Counted from the first letter of the stretch, positions 18,605 to 28,132 are shown. The stretch: DNA of 64,000 bases from Bacillus paramycoides (GCF_001884235.1 NZ_MAOI01000075.1:62001-126000); one strand, 5' to 3'. Notes: a model not told the origin generated them from the sequence alone. Translations and numbers: made by a program.

Positions 18605-18635
18605 TTGACTTGGAGTTAACTCCAAGCAATACACT
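18605..18635 (+). promoter_or_regulatory. MerR-type promoter/operator
   Basis: TTGACT (18605-18610) and TACACT (18630-18635) are 19 bases apart, the over-long spacer typical of MerR-activated promoters. The 18-bp perfect palindrome CTTGGAGTTAACTCCAAG (18609-18626) fills the spacer. Confidence 0.85.
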
Positions 18636-18660
18636 TGTAGTGAAAGGAGAGTAATTACAA

Positions 18661-18951
18661 ATGAACTATATATTCACAATATCAGATGTTGCAAAAAAAA
18701 CAGGATTAAGTCCAGACACAATCCGGTACTACGAAAAAATCAGCCTTCTTCCCCCAGCTAAAAGAAATGAGAATAATAATAGGCAATATGTTCAATTAGA
18801 TATAGATCGAATACTTTTCATTAATCATCTTAAGAGAACACAAATGCCCTTAAATAAAATACAAGAATATATGAAATTCTCACTAGCCAAATTCATAATA
18901 TTATACTTATTTTTTGTACTTTGCTATGCTATAACCACGAACAGGAGGTAA
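18661..18951 (+). CDS. Truncated MerR-family regulator (AdhR-like)
   Basis: 96 residues: a complete MerR winged-helix DNA-binding domain (FTISDVAKKTGLSPDTIRYYEK, LLPPAKRNENNNRQY) up to PLNKIQEYMKF, after which the sequence becomes a hydrophobic tail (KFIILYLFFVLCYA) unlike the expected dimerisation coiled coil. Family members are ~120-140 residues, so the 3' part seems deleted. The SD GGAGAG and MerR promoter are intact. It is followed seven bases later by a dehydrogenase gene, the arrangement of B. subtilis adhR-adhA (aldehyde response). The conserved sensor Cys of AdhR is not present in the retained part. Confidence 0.75.
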   Translation: MNYIFTISDVAKKTGLSPDTIRYYEKISLLPPAKRNENNNRQYVQLDIDRILFINHLKRTQMPLNKIQEYMKFSLAKFIILYLFFVLCYAITTNRR

Positions 18952-18957
18952 TAAACA

Positions 18958-19956
18958 ATGAAAGCACAAATCATCCATTCTTTTGGGGATTCATCTGTAT
19001 TTCAATTAGAAGAGTTTTCAAAACCGATACTTTTACCAGGACATGTTCTAATCCATGTAAAAGCGACAAGTGTAAATCCAATCGATACGAAAATACGCAG
19101 TGGCGCTGTTTCATCAGTTGCTCCTGAATTTCCAGCTATATTGCACGGGGATGTAGCAGGTATTGTTATAGAAGTAGGCGAAGGTGTTTCGAAATTCAAA
19201 CTTGGCGATGAAGTATATGGGTGTGCCGGAGGTTTTAAAGGAACTACTGGTGGTGCACTTGCAGAGTTTATGCTTGCTGATATTCGATTAATTGCTCACA
19301 AACCTAAAAATTTAACAATGGAAGAAGCAGCTGCTCTACCATTAGTTGCAATTACGGCTTGGGAATCTTTATTTGATCGTGCAAATATTAAACCTGGTCA
19401 AAATGTCCTCATTCATGGAGCTACTGGTGGCGTAGGACACGTAGCCATTCAACTGGCTAAATGGGCAGGTGCTAAAGTTTTTACAACAGCTTCTCAGCAA
19501 AACAAAATTGAAATAGCCCATCATCTAGGAGCCGACATAGCTATTAATTATAAAGAAGAATCTGTTCAAGAATATGTACAAAAACATACGAATGGAAACG
19601 GATTTGAAGTTATATTTGATACGGTAGGTGGCAAGAATCTCGATAATTCTTTTGAAGCTGCCGCGGTCAATGGAACTGTCGTAACTATTGCAGCTCGTTC
19701 AACCCATGATCTCTCTTCTTTACACGCAAAAGGACTCTCTCTGCACGTTACTTTTATGGCGTTAAAAATATTACATAAAGATAAACGTGACGCTTGCGGG
19801 GAGATTTTAACTAAACTTACTCAAATGGTAGAAGAAGGAAAACTTCAACCATTGCTAGACTCTAAAACTTTTACGTTTGATGAAGTTGCACAAGCACATG
19901 AGTATATGGAGTCGAATGAAGCAATAGGAAAAATAGTGTTGAAAAACGTTTGGTAA
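18958..19956 (+). CDS. NADP-dependent zinc-type alcohol dehydrogenase-like/quinone oxidoreductase
   Basis: A 332-residue medium-chain dehydrogenase with strong AGGAGG SD. GroES-like half (HVLIHVKATSVNPIDTKIRSG, LHGDVAGIVIEVGEGV), a second half with LIHGATGGVGHVAIQLAKWAGA and the terminal GKIVLKN. It belongs to the zinc-independent quinone-reductase-like branch, as does 16273-17226, but the two are distinct. It probably reduces reactive aldehydes or quinones. It shares the MerR-type promoter with the truncated regulator just upstream. Confidence 0.87.
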   Translation: MKAQIIHSFGDSSVFQLEEFSKPILLPGHVLIHVKATSVNPIDTKIRSGAVSSVAPEFPAILHGDVAGIVIEVGEGVSKFKLGDEVYGCAGGFKGTTGGALAEFMLADIRLIAHKPKNLTMEEAAALPLVAITAWESLFDRANIKPGQNVLIHGATGGVGHVAIQLAKWAGAKVFTTASQQNKIEIAHHLGADIAINYKEESVQEYVQKHTNGNGFEVIFDTVGGKNLDNSFEAAAVNGTVVTIAARSTHDLSSLHAKGLSLHVTFMALKILHKDKRDACGEILTKLTQMVEEGKLQPLLDSKTFTFDEVAQAHEYMESNEAIGKIVLKNVW

Positions 19957-20260
19957 CAATGACTCGATAATAAAAATTAATCCGTGTTGGTAAGTAACAG
20001 AGTGCTAAAAACTCCTTTATTGCTAGTTTAAGAATTTAGATTATTAACCTTACGGGCTAATAAATATTTGCATTATAAATTGTACAAATGTTAAACAAGG
20101 CGATCAAAAATGATCGCCTTGTTCTTTTAGAAAATACAATAGTCTTTTTAGCGAATTTCACCAATGACAAATATATCCCCCATTACTAAAAAGGGCGAAT
20201 ACATCTGTTGTAACTAGAAGCTTTATTTTCAAACCACATTTAGGTTATTAAATTAGAATA
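19957..20260. other. Intergenic region with convergent terminator
   Basis: No gene seen. A terminator lies at 20094-20125 between the plus-strand dehydrogenase and the convergent nitroreductase. Confidence 0.7.
20094..20125 (+). terminator. Rho-independent terminator
   Basis: AACAAGGCGATCA pairs with TGATCGCCTTGTT around AAAA and is followed by CTTTT. Confidence 0.85.
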
Positions 20261-20860
20261 TTACTTATGAAATTTCACACGCTCTTCAAGCGGTTGGAAT
20301 TCTTTTTCACCTGGTTCAGCTGTTGGATTACCAAATGGCATTTGTGCAATAAGTTTCCAATTAGCAGGGATATCCCATTCTTTTTTCACTTCATCGTCAA
20401 TTAATGGATTATAGTGTTGTAAAGATGCTCCTAATCCCTCTGCTTCTAATGCCGTCCACACAACTAATTGGTGCATACCTGATGCTTGATTTGACCAAAT
20501 CGGGAAGTTTTCAGCATATGCAGCAAATTTTTCTTGAAGTGATTTAACTACAGCTTCATCTTCAAAGAATAGTACTGTTCCATAACCAGCTTTAAAGGAA
20601 TCCATTTTTTGTTGCGTTCCTGAGAAATCCCTATCTCCAACTACTTTTCTTAATGTTTCAGTTGTAATATCCCATAATTTATTATGAGCTTCACCAAATA
20701 ATACAACTAATCGAGCAGTTTGAGAATTGAAAGCTGATGGAGTATATTTCACAGCAAACTCCACGATTTCTTTAATTCTTTCATCTGATACTTGTACCTC
20801 TTTATTAATCCCATAGTAAGTACGTCTTTCTTTCAGTGCAGTATAAAAATCTTTTGTCAT
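20261..20860 (-). CDS. Nitroreductase-family protein
   Basis: 199 residues of the FMN-dependent nitroreductase fold: the ALKERRTYYGINKE N-terminal FMN-phosphate loop (RRT), YTPSAFNSQTARLVVLFG, and a late ALEAEGLGASLQHY segment, ending in the common GNPTAEPGEKEF. Members (YodC, YdgI, MhqN in B. subtilis) reduce quinones and nitroaromatics with NAD(P)H and are often controlled by HxlR or MarR-type quinone sensors. ATG start after TAGGAGGAG. It stands alone, convergent with the dehydrogenase. Confidence 0.9.
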   Translation of the reverse strand: MTKDFYTALKERRTYYGINKEVQVSDERIKEIVEFAVKYTPSAFNSQTARLVVLFGEAHNKLWDITTETLRKVVGDRDFSGTQQKMDSFKAGYGTVLFFEDEAVVKSLQEKFAAYAENFPIWSNQASGMHQLVVWTALEAEGLGASLQHYNPLIDDEVKKEWDIPANWKLIAQMPFGNPTAEPGEKEFQPLEERVKFHK

Positions 20861-21198
20861 AACTTTATCTCCTCCTAAGTTCTAATATCCTTCAAAATAA
20901 TATATCTCGAAGATAATATGATTTGAATTTTTTAATCATTAGACTCCCTAGCACCAATTGTTAATCATTCTGAATCTAAGTCTTATAACATCATTGATAA
21001 AATCTAGTCATCGTTTGGTACTATTTTATCCATTCTCTATTAATGTATCCTGCTTGTTTCATATTTACACAAATATGAACTGTAGCTACTTTGATCATCA
21101 AATTTTATCTTGATTCGGAATACCTTCAATAAAAGATATTAACATTTAAATTTAACTAAACATTTCTAATGAATAATAGTAAAAACTATTCCCGCCGA
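20861..21198. other. Intergenic region, nothing recognised
   Basis: AT-rich gap between the nitroreductase start and the end of the BNR-repeat gene. It should contain the nitroreductase promoter. No dyad or gene was recognised. Confidence 0.5.
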
Positions 21199-22272
21199 TT
21201 ATTTAATAATTAACATCTCATAAGGATGTTGTTCCATAAATCTTTTCTCCCAAGGAATCTCTAATGATGTCCAATTTGAACCGCCATCTAATGACTGATA
21301 AACCCCTTTATTGCTAAACAGATAGAACGTTCCGTCGTTTGTTGCCTTTAAAACTGGTATGATTGTGCCTTTAGGAGCTGGTAAACCTGAACTCATTTCT
21401 GTCCAAGACTGGTTTTTTTCTTTTCTATAAATAAATGATTCACAATTTCCATTATTGTAATCATGCGCTACGTGTGGATTTGAAGATGTCGCAATAATAA
21501 TATTTTCTGGATCAGTTGAGTTAACCGCCATTTGATATGCGTAATGATGCTTTAACCCACTACAAATATAGCTCCAAGTCTTACCTCCATCACAACTCTC
21601 CGCATACTCTTGACCTGGTTCCTTCAAGAATGAATCCCCTAAAACCCCGTATAAACGATTTGGCGCATTGTGATGCGATTTAAGAACGTGGATATCTTGA
21701 GGATAGTTCCCCTCTTTTTCCTCAGTCCATGTAATACCGCCATCTACACTTTTGATTAATCCCCCTACCTCAATAGTCGTATAAATGGTTTGTGGATTAG
21801 TAGCATCAATTTCAATATGTTTTACATGGTGTGTATATGTTCTTTGAGGAAAGAACCACGATGAATACGATGGCATTTGTCGATAATCGGTTAGTAACTC
21901 AAAACTGTCTCCTCCATTCTTGGATACAAACATTGCACTTGGTTCAGTTCCTACATATACTATCCCGTTACCGTCATCACCCTTCGATGGAGATACAGAA
22001 ACTGCTGTAATAGATCTCATATTAATAGTATTAGCTGGAAACACTTCACCAAAAGAAGGTAACGTACCAATTGCTTCCCATGAACTTCCTCCATCTATAC
22101 TTCTCCATAATCCTCTATCAAAAGTACCACAATACATTCTTTCTGGATCGCTTGGATCAGAAGCTAACGCAACTGGATTAGCACCTACAAACTGCGAGTG
22201 AACGCTCCATGTTGAGTCTTTTTTTTCTGCAATTACAAGTTCTCTATCAAACGCTAATATGAATTTTTCCAT
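21199..22272 (-). CDS. BNR/VPS10-like beta-propeller protein (sialidase-like fold)
   Basis: 357 residues with no signal peptide and several Asp-box motifs (SxDGGxxW): WRSIDGGSSWEAI, FVSKNGGDSFELL, IKSVDGGITWTEE, AESCDGGKTWSY and YQSLDGGSNWTSL. These form a beta-propeller like sialidases and photosynthesis factor YCF48, but no sialidase active-site arginine set was recognised, so enzymatic activity is doubtful. It would act in the cytoplasm. Its upstream region carries a perfect copy of the palindrome found before the neighbouring marR gene, implying control by that regulator. Confidence 0.75.
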   Translation of the reverse strand: MEKFILAFDRELVIAEKKDSTWSVHSQFVGANPVALASDPSDPERMYCGTFDRGLWRSIDGGSSWEAIGTLPSFGEVFPANTINMRSITAVSVSPSKGDDGNGIVYVGTEPSAMFVSKNGGDSFELLTDYRQMPSYSSWFFPQRTYTHHVKHIEIDATNPQTIYTTIEVGGLIKSVDGGITWTEEKEGNYPQDIHVLKSHHNAPNRLYGVLGDSFLKEPGQEYAESCDGGKTWSYICSGLKHHYAYQMAVNSTDPENIIIATSSNPHVAHDYNNGNCESFIYRKEKNQSWTEMSSGLPAPKGTIIPVLKATNDGTFYLFSNKGVYQSLDGGSNWTSLEIPWEKRFMEQHPYEMLIIK

Positions 22273-22346
22273 AACTAAAATCCCCTCGTTTCATAATATA
22301 TCTACTGTATTATTTAGATTTTGGACGTTACAAGTTAAGAGATGAC

Positions 22347-22370
22347 ATTTATGTGCTATAGCACATAAAT
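22347..22370. promoter_or_regulatory. MarR operator before the BNR gene
   Basis: A perfect 24-bp palindrome with core ATGTGCTATAGCACAT, 75 bases upstream of the BNR-repeat start. A near-identical site precedes marR at 22859-22882. Confidence 0.8.
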
Positions 22371-22415
22371 GGTAGATTTTATTCCTTATAAAATTATTTT
22401 ATAAGGAATATCTGA

Positions 22416-22835
22416 CTAATAACTTACATTATATAATTTATTTAACAATACCTTTAACTGTTGAACCTCTTCGTTAGTTAAACTACTTGTTACAAAATCG
22501 TTAGCATTTTTAACTACAGGTAAAATATCTTTTTTTATCTCTTCACCCTTTTCAGTCAAAAAAATGTAATGTGAACGTTTATCTTGTTCATTAAAATTCT
22601 TCACGACAAACCCTTTTCTTTCCATGGAATGTATCATCCTTACAATCGTACTATGATCTTTATCAATTGTTTGGGCTAGATCCTTTTGGGTCATACCTCT
22701 TTGACTATCAAGAATACTAATAAGACTCCATTGTTCCGGAGTAACACCATAAGGCTTTAATTGTTTCATGAAATAATTTGTTAACTTCACATCAGTGCGA
22801 TGAACAAGATATCCTGTTAAATCATATAGGTCCAT
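22416..22835 (-). CDS. MarR-family transcriptional regulator
   Basis: The ATG at 22835 follows GGAGGTGG by six bases; the frame is open 24 codons further upstream but that part covers the operator. The 139-residue protein has the winged helix: YGVTPEQWSLISILDSQRGMTQKDLAQTIDKDHSTIVRMIHSMERKGFV and wing FNEQDKRSHYIFLTEKGEE. No cysteine is present in the retained product, so it is not a thiol-switch OhrR type; a small aromatic ligand is likelier. It probably represses itself and the downstream BNR-repeat gene through the shared palindrome. Confidence 0.88.
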   Translation of the reverse strand: MDLYDLTGYLVHRTDVKLTNYFMKQLKPYGVTPEQWSLISILDSQRGMTQKDLAQTIDKDHSTIVRMIHSMERKGFVVKNFNEQDKRSHYIFLTEKGEEIKKDILPVVKNANDFVTSSLTNEEVQQLKVLLNKLYNVSY

Positions 22836-22858
22836 ATGCCACCTCCAAATAACTCGAA

Positions 22859-22882
22859 ATATACGTGCTATAGCACATATAT
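22859..22882. promoter_or_regulatory. MarR operator before marR
   Basis: ATACGTGCTATAGCACATAT (22861-22880) is a palindrome with one mismatch and the same GTGCTATAGCAC core as 22347-22370. It lies about 25 bases before the marR start, the position for autorepression. Confidence 0.8.
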
Positions 22883-23030
22883 TATAGAATGCATTATTAT
22901 ATGTCAAACTTTATACTGTCCCCATTCATTCTGTTTTAGAATCAATTCTCTAGATAGCGTAACGCAATTTAAAAGTTATGATATAAACGATATTCAAATA
23001 AATAGAAACACTTTCTTGAATAGAAAATAT

Positions 23031-23062
23031 AAAAAAAGAGTGCAACTTTTGCACTCTTTTTT
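23031..23062. terminator. Terminator after the aldo/keto reductase gene
   Basis: AAAAAAAGAGTGCAA pairs with TTGCACTCTTTTTT around a short loop; T-runs on both strands. Confidence 0.85.
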
Positions 23063-23072
23063 CTCATTTTTA

Positions 23073-23912
23073 TTAGAAATCGAAGTTATCAGGATCTGGA
23101 CCAACGCGGTGGTTTTCGTTTAACGCATCGATTTTTTCCATATCTTCTTTTGTTAATTCAAAATTAAATACATCAGCATTTGCAATAATGCGGTGTTCTT
23201 TCGTTGATTTTGGAATTGTGATCACTCCATTTTGCAGATCCCATCGCAAAATAACTTGAGCTGTTGTCTTACCATATTTATTAGCAATTTCTTGTAATGT
23301 TTCGTTATTTAATAATTGACCTTGCATAAGCGGTGACCATGCTTCCAGTTGAATACCTTGCTCTTTACAGAAAGCTTGTAGTTCTTTTTGCGTTAAACGC
23401 GGATGATATTCGACTTGATTAATCATCGGTTTAATTTCTGCACCTTCCATTACATCCTTCAGGTGATGGATTTGGAAGTTACTTACACCAATTGCACGTA
23501 CACGCTCTTCTTTATAAAGTGTCTCTAATGCTCTCCACGTATCTTTATATTTCCCTTCAACAGGCCAGTGAACAAGATATAGATCTAAATAATCTAGCTC
23601 TAATTTTTTTAAGCTCTCTTCATATGCAGCAAGTGTTGCTTCATATCCTTGATCTGCGTTCCATACTTTTGAAGTGATAAATAATTCTTCTCTTGAAATC
23701 CCAGCTGCTTCGATTCCTGCACGGATCCCTTCACCTACTGCTTTTTCATTTCCATAAATCGCAGCTGTATCGATGCTGCGGTATCCTGCTTTAATCGCTG
23801 CTTTTACAGCTTCTACAAGTTCTGGTCCCTCTTCTACTTTAAATACACCTAAACCGAACCAAGGCATTTCTACACCGTTATGCAATGTTGTTTTACTTTG
23901 TAAATTTTTCAT
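23073..23912 (-). CDS. Aldo/keto reductase (YvgN-like, glyoxal/methylglyoxal reductase type)
   Basis: 279 residues with all AKR landmarks: [24 protein letters not shown] (catalytic Asp and Tyr), [10 protein letters not shown] (Lys), [15 protein letters not shown] (His), [22 protein letters not shown], and [10 protein letters not shown] for NADPH binding. B. subtilis YvgN-type enzymes reduce methylglyoxal and other reactive aldehydes. Start ATG after AGGAGAG. It follows the MFS gene on the same strand with a 16-base gap, so the two are probably one operon for detoxification or efflux. Confidence 0.92.
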   Translation of the reverse strand: MKNLQSKTTLHNGVEMPWFGLGVFKVEEGPELVEAVKAAIKAGYRSIDTAAIYGNEKAVGEGIRAGIEAAGISREELFITSKVWNADQGYEATLAAYEESLKKLELDYLDLYLVHWPVEGKYKDTWRALETLYKEERVRAIGVSNFQIHHLKDVMEGAEIKPMINQVEYHPRLTQKELQAFCKEQGIQLEAWSPLMQGQLLNNETLQEIANKYGKTTAQVILRWDLQNGVITIPKSTKEHRIIANADVFNFELTKEDMEKIDALNENHRVGPDPDNFDF

Positions 23913-23928
23913 TTTATTTTCTCTCCTT

Positions 23929-25143
23929 TTATTTTACTTGATCTCGTTTTTCTAATGCCATACTCCACGCTGTTAAAATAACAGCTCCTACTACCATAAT
24001 GCCACCTACCCAAGCTGTATGAATTAACCCTAACGAGTTCGTTACAAGACCACCTAAATAAGCACCAAGAGCAATCCCAGCATTAAACGCCGCAATATTA
24101 ATTGCCGATGCAACATCGACAGCACTCGGTACAAATCGTTCAGCTAACATTACGACATATACTTGTAGCCCCGGAACATTCATAAATGCGAATAGTCCCA
24201 TAAAAATAATTGTGATTAACCCAGCAACTTTAAATGGCGCTGTAAATGTTAAAACAAATAATATAATCGCTTGAATAAAGAACATGTAAAATAGCGCTCG
24301 AATTGGATTATGGTTCGATAATTTCCCGCCAATTACATTCCCTATCGCGATTGCGATTCCATACACTAACAAAATGATAGTAACCGTATTTGCTTTAAAC
24401 CCTGTTACCTCTTGTAATAACGGAGATAAATACGTAAATGTTACGAATGTTCCCCCATATCCTAATGCGGTAATAATGAATACAAGTAATAGTCTTCCGT
24501 TCGTAATCAGTTTAAATTGATCACGAAATGATACAGACGTACCTTTTTTCATATTAGAAGGAATTAGAATACTATTTGCGATTAAGGCAATGATTCCAAT
24601 TACCACAATTGCCAAAAATGATGTTCTCCAGCCAAATTGTTGACCAATAAACGTTCCAATTGGTGCACCTGTAATAGTTGCTACTGTTACTCCAGTAAAC
24701 ATAATGGCAATTGCGCTAGCACGTTTATCCTCTGGTACAAGTGCCGCAGCAATCGTTGAGCCAATTGACATAAACACACCATGCGAAAGCGCAGACACAA
24801 TTCTCGCAATAAGTAATACAGTGAAGCTTGTTGCTACCGCTGCGATTCCATTACCAATAATGAAAATAATCATAATCCACATTAATAACGTTTTTCGCGA
24901 CATATTAGCTGTTAACGACGTTAATACTGGAGCACCAAACGCTACTCCTAACGCATATAAAGAAACAGTTAAACCAGCTGTTGTAACCGAGACATTTAAA
25001 TCTTCTGAAATGGATGGTAATAAACCGACACTTACAAATTCAGTTGTCCCAATCCCGAATGCACTAATTGCTAGCGCTAATAACGCAAGCATACTTCTTC
25101 TATTTGTTTGAGTTGCTGAAGAAGATACTGTATATGAATTCAA
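23929..25143 (-). CDS. MFS transporter (AraJ/YdhP-type)
   Basis: 404 residues with twelve predicted membrane segments, beginning [28 protein letters not shown], the signature of the DHA1 drug/arabinose-efflux branch. The motif A-like region is [12 protein letters not shown] and [17 protein letters not shown] matches TM2 of the branch. TTG start with AGGGGA seven bases upstream. It is the first gene of a two-gene unit with the aldo/keto reductase, and HxlR operator-like repeats begin about 125 bases upstream, so HxlR-type control is plausible. Confidence 0.88.
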   Translation of the reverse strand: MNSYTVSSSATQTNRRSMLALLALAISAFGIGTTEFVSVGLLPSISEDLNVSVTTAGLTVSLYALGVAFGAPVLTSLTANMSRKTLLMWIMIIFIIGNGIAAVATSFTVLLIARIVSALSHGVFMSIGSTIAAALVPEDKRASAIAIMFTGVTVATITGAPIGTFIGQQFGWRTSFLAIVVIGIIALIANSILIPSNMKKGTSVSFRDQFKLITNGRLLLVFIITALGYGGTFVTFTYLSPLLQEVTGFKANTVTIILLVYGIAIAIGNVIGGKLSNHNPIRALFYMFFIQAIILFVLTFTAPFKVAGLITIIFMGLFAFMNVPGLQVYVVMLAERFVPSAVDVASAINIAAFNAGIALGAYLGGLVTNSLGLIHTAWVGGIMVVGAVILTAWSMALEKRDQVK

Positions 25144-25268
25144 TTGAGTTTCCCCTATCCCCTATAATTCCTATCATAATAGTGCGATAAAAACGCCTTT
25201 TTATCTTCTAAAAAATATATTTAATCTCTACAAACACTATTATGAATGGTTTCATTCTTTTTTTAAAG

Positions 25269-25305
25269 AACGCACTTCGAAGTACTATAGGTACTTTTTA
25301 GTACC
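25269..25305 (+). repeat. HxlR-type operator-like repeat, copy 2
   Basis: CGCACTTCGAAGTACTATAG then GTACTTTTTAGTACC. It lies between the MFS gene and the HxlR relic at 25579. Confidence 0.7.
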
Positions 25306-25360
25306 GTACTTTTCGCTTTTCTCTTACATGTACTATTATGAAATATATTTAATATAATGA

Positions 25361-25401
25361 ATAGTACAAACTTTAAAGTATTATAGATACTAAAAAATAA
25401 C
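25361..25401 (+). repeat. HxlR-type operator-like repeat, copy 3
   Basis: AGTACAAACTTTAAAGTATT then ATAGATACTAAAAAATAAC. It is preceded by TACTATTATGAAATATATTT, as in other copies. Confidence 0.75.
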
Positions 25402-25474
25402 ATAGTTAACTAGTATCGTAAGGCTTGTTTCGTTCTTACATGTGCTATTATGAATGATATTCAACATAATAAAA

Positions 25475-25513
25475 AGTACGTACTTTAAAGTACTATAGGT
25501 ACTAAAAAGTAAC
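25475..25513 (+). repeat. HxlR-type operator-like repeat, copy 4
   Basis: AGTACGTACTTTAAAGTACT then ATAGGTACTAAAAAGTAAC, the best match to the consensus. Preceded by GTGCTATTATGAATGATATT. Confidence 0.8.
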
Positions 25514-25578
25514 ATTTGCACAGTCTAGCTTATTTTGTTCAAAAACTGAAATCTGCATTCACCAAAGGAAGGTTTCAT

Positions 25579-25814
25579 ATGTGGAAATACAATCTTCCTA
25601 TAGAGGCAACGTTAGATAGTATCTCTTGAAAATGTAAGTTTGTTCTCCTTTGTTACTTAACAAAAGGAAAACAAACGAACAAGCGAAAATAGAATATTCT
25701 TTAACTGATTACAATTGATCTTTAGAGCCCATATTAGATTCTCATTGTACTTTTGGAGAATGTCATCTCGAACAGGCTGGAAATACATCCATGCTCATTA
25801 CCGCAGACCAATAA
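25579..25814 (+). pseudogene. HxlR-family regulator relic with central deletion
   Basis: Starts ATG after AAAGGAAGG with MWKYNLPIEATLDSIS then an in-frame stop; after a jump it resumes at IEYSLTDYN... and ends in GNTSMLITADQ, the same C-terminus as the intact HxlR at 30619-30963. Roughly the middle 40-50 codons are missing and stops are present. The leader region resembles that of the intact gene. A terminator-like hairpin follows at 25823-25856. Non-functional. Confidence 0.85.
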
Positions 25815-25822
25815 TAAAAAAG

Positions 25823-25856
25823 GCAAAAACGAACAGGAATATGTTCATTTTTTCCT
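25823..25856 (+). terminator. Terminator after the HxlR relic
   Basis: AAAAACGAACA pairs with TGTTCATTTTT and is followed by T-rich sequence, similar to the hairpin at 34206-34237. Confidence 0.7.
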
Positions 25857-25870
25857 TTTTTATTTAACGA

Positions 25871-26344
25871 TTAAAATGTACGACTTTTGGAAAGGAAATC
25901 TTTATCGGCCCCCGTTACACCACTTTGTCCCCAGTTTCCTGGAATCATTTCGCGAATAAGAATAAGGACTTTATCCAAAGGTGCATGAGTATATTTAGAT
26001 GTTAGTTGTGTAAGCTCTTTTACCCACTTATCCTTTGTATCTTGATCAAATGTATTCCATATATCAATCTTGATAATACCCATTCCATCAACGGTACTAT
26101 CCAGTGTATAGTAAGACTCTTTTGTCTCCCAATTGGACACTCTACTTTTCTCAGCAAAGGTAGCATCACTTGCTACAGCCCCAGCTTTTCCCCAATTTTC
26201 TTTCTCAAGTTCCGTTATCAACACTTGAATTTTGTCAGGGACAATCTTTAATAATTTTGTTGTAAGTTCAGTTACTGCATAAATGAATTCCTGTTTTTCT
26301 TCTGTTGACATGGTCGGCCAAGTATTTAGCTCGATTAATGGCAT
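25871..26344 (-). CDS. Fused double tautomerase (4-oxalocrotonate tautomerase-like)
   Basis: 157 residues made of two tautomerase units. The first begins MPLIELNTWPTMSTEEKQEF, keeping the catalytic Pro right after Met. The second begins at about residue 92 with MGIIKIDIWNTFDQDTKDKW, where Gly replaces the Pro. Each unit repeats the pattern ITELEKENWGKAGAVASDATF or IREMIPGNWGQSGVTGADKDF. Only the first active site should use Pro-1 chemistry. Short 4-OT proteins isomerise keto-enols, so a role in aromatic or carbonyl breakdown is plausible. ATG start after AGGGGGG. Confidence 0.85.
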   Translation of the reverse strand: MPLIELNTWPTMSTEEKQEFIYAVTELTTKLLKIVPDKIQVLITELEKENWGKAGAVASDATFAEKSRVSNWETKESYYTLDSTVDGMGIIKIDIWNTFDQDTKDKWVKELTQLTSKYTHAPLDKVLILIREMIPGNWGQSGVTGADKDFLSKSRTF

Positions 26345-26387
26345 AGTATTGCCCCCCTAAAATTGATTATCTACTCACTAACTACAA

Positions 26388-26912
<525 letters not shown>

Positions 26913-27045
26913 TTATCGCGTTCTAAAGTATTAACTTTCAATTATTCTGAATCTAAATAAACTGCTGTAACATCGAGTAACTAATACCGTAAAGCTTACT
27001 TTCTACTTACAGGTGCTATTATGAATGATATTCAATGTTATAAAA

Positions 27046-27083
27046 AGTACGCACTTTAAAGTGCTATAGGTACTTTAAAGTAC
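27046..27083 (+). repeat. HxlR-type operator-like repeat, copy 5
   Basis: AGTACGCACTTTAAAGTGCT then ATAGGTACTTTAAAGTAC. Preceded by GTGCTATTATGAATGATATT. A degenerate second unit lies at 27110-27160. Confidence 0.75.
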
Positions 27084-27207
27084 TTTTCTACTTATCCTCC
27101 TCTTACAGAGACTATTATGAAATATATTTAACATATTAAAAATGTATGTACTAAAGAATAATATTTTCAATAATTAACTCTTTTGCTCAATGGTTGTAAT
27201 CCAATTT

Positions 27208-27265
27208 CATCAAAGTTTTTTATCAAGTGAAACAAAAAGAACCTAGTAGGTATTAGATTCTTTTC
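27208..27265 (+). pseudogene. Possible short HxlR relic
   Basis: TTTCATCAAAGTTTTTTATC resembles the leader and start of the intact HxlR gene near 30600, and GTGAAACAAAAAGAAC...AGT..ATTA resembles its codons for GTKRTSEL. Little remains, so the match could be partly chance, but the position after an operator-like repeat supports it. Confidence 0.4.
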
Positions 27266-27532
27266 TGGCCGAAAAACAACTTTTATATTTTCCTTTTCTT
27301 TATTCATAATAAAAACATTCATTCACGATACATTTACATAAATGCACAAACTCTTTCCTGTCTTGTTACAAAAGACTTAGAATAGAACTACTATTAAAGG
27401 CTCATTTTAATTACAGTAAAACGTTGATGAAAAGAATACATTTTTAAAGGAAAATCGTTTGTCATATTATCATTGGAAATCTATTTTTATAACTTTTACA
27501 ATTATGCTATCAAAAAATAGGAGGCAACAAAG

Positions 27533-28015
27533 ATGAGTGAAAAAACAGCAGGCTTCTCACAAGTAAATCACGTCGGAATTACCGTAAGTAATTTAGAAAA
27601 ATCTATCGTTTTTTATGAAGCGTTAACAGGTAAAAAAGTATCGAACATCGATGAAATCGGCGGAAAAAGAATGGCGCAAACCCAAGGACTTGAAGATACT
27701 CGTATTAAGTATGCAAACCTTCACTTAGACAATTTGAATATCGACATTCTAGAATATGTTGTCCCTAAATCAGATAAAGCATCTTACTCAAATGATCAAA
27801 TTAGTGCGATGCATCTTTGTTTTGAAGTAGAAGATATTGATGCCGCTGTGGAACGTCTAAAAGCAATTGGGGTACAACCAGATGGTGAGCCGATTGTCTT
27901 CCAGGAAGAAGATGGCTTGAAATCTGGATTTGGTACAGGCGTTGCCTACTTCCGTGATCCAGATGGTACTAATTTAGAGCTTATCACTCCAAAAGGTCCA
28001 TTTAGACGTGACTAA
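27533..28015 (+). CDS. VOC-family protein (glyoxalase-like)
   Basis: 160 residues with strong AGGAGG SD. Two beta-alpha-beta-beta-beta modules: VNHVGITVSNLEKSIVFYEALTGKKV (first metal His), and MHLCFEVEDIDAAVERLKAIG (second His), ending YFRDPDGTNLELITPKGP (Glu ligand). The ligand pattern H-H-E fits a lactoylglutathione-lyase-like or dioxygenase-like metal site. Specific substrate unknown. Single gene with its own terminator. Confidence 0.85.
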   Translation: MSEKTAGFSQVNHVGITVSNLEKSIVFYEALTGKKVSNIDEIGGKRMAQTQGLEDTRIKYANLHLDNLNIDILEYVVPKSDKASYSNDQISAMHLCFEVEDIDAAVERLKAIGVQPDGEPIVFQEEDGLKSGFGTGVAYFRDPDGTNLELITPKGPFRRD

Positions 28016-28100
28016 TTAATATAAATCAAGGTGTTTGCATTTTTTGCAGTATTACAATGGCCTTGCGAAAAGATACTATATTTTACTCATATGAATACCG

Positions 28101-28132
28101 AAAAAGCCACCTTATGTGAAAGGTGGCTTTTT
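28101..28132 (+). terminator. Terminator after the VOC gene
   Basis: AAAAAGCCACCTT pairs with AAGGTGGCTTTTT around TATGTGA. Confidence 0.85.

Larger units (their letters stand above)
18194..18660. other. Intergenic region between the LLM gene and the MerR gene
   Basis: No intact gene. It holds an operator-like repeat (18411-18450), an HxlR gene relic (about 18488-18592) and the MerR-type promoter (18605-18635), each listed separately. The 18270-18400 stretch is AT-rich with weak repeats of GTAATCGT. Confidence 0.7.
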
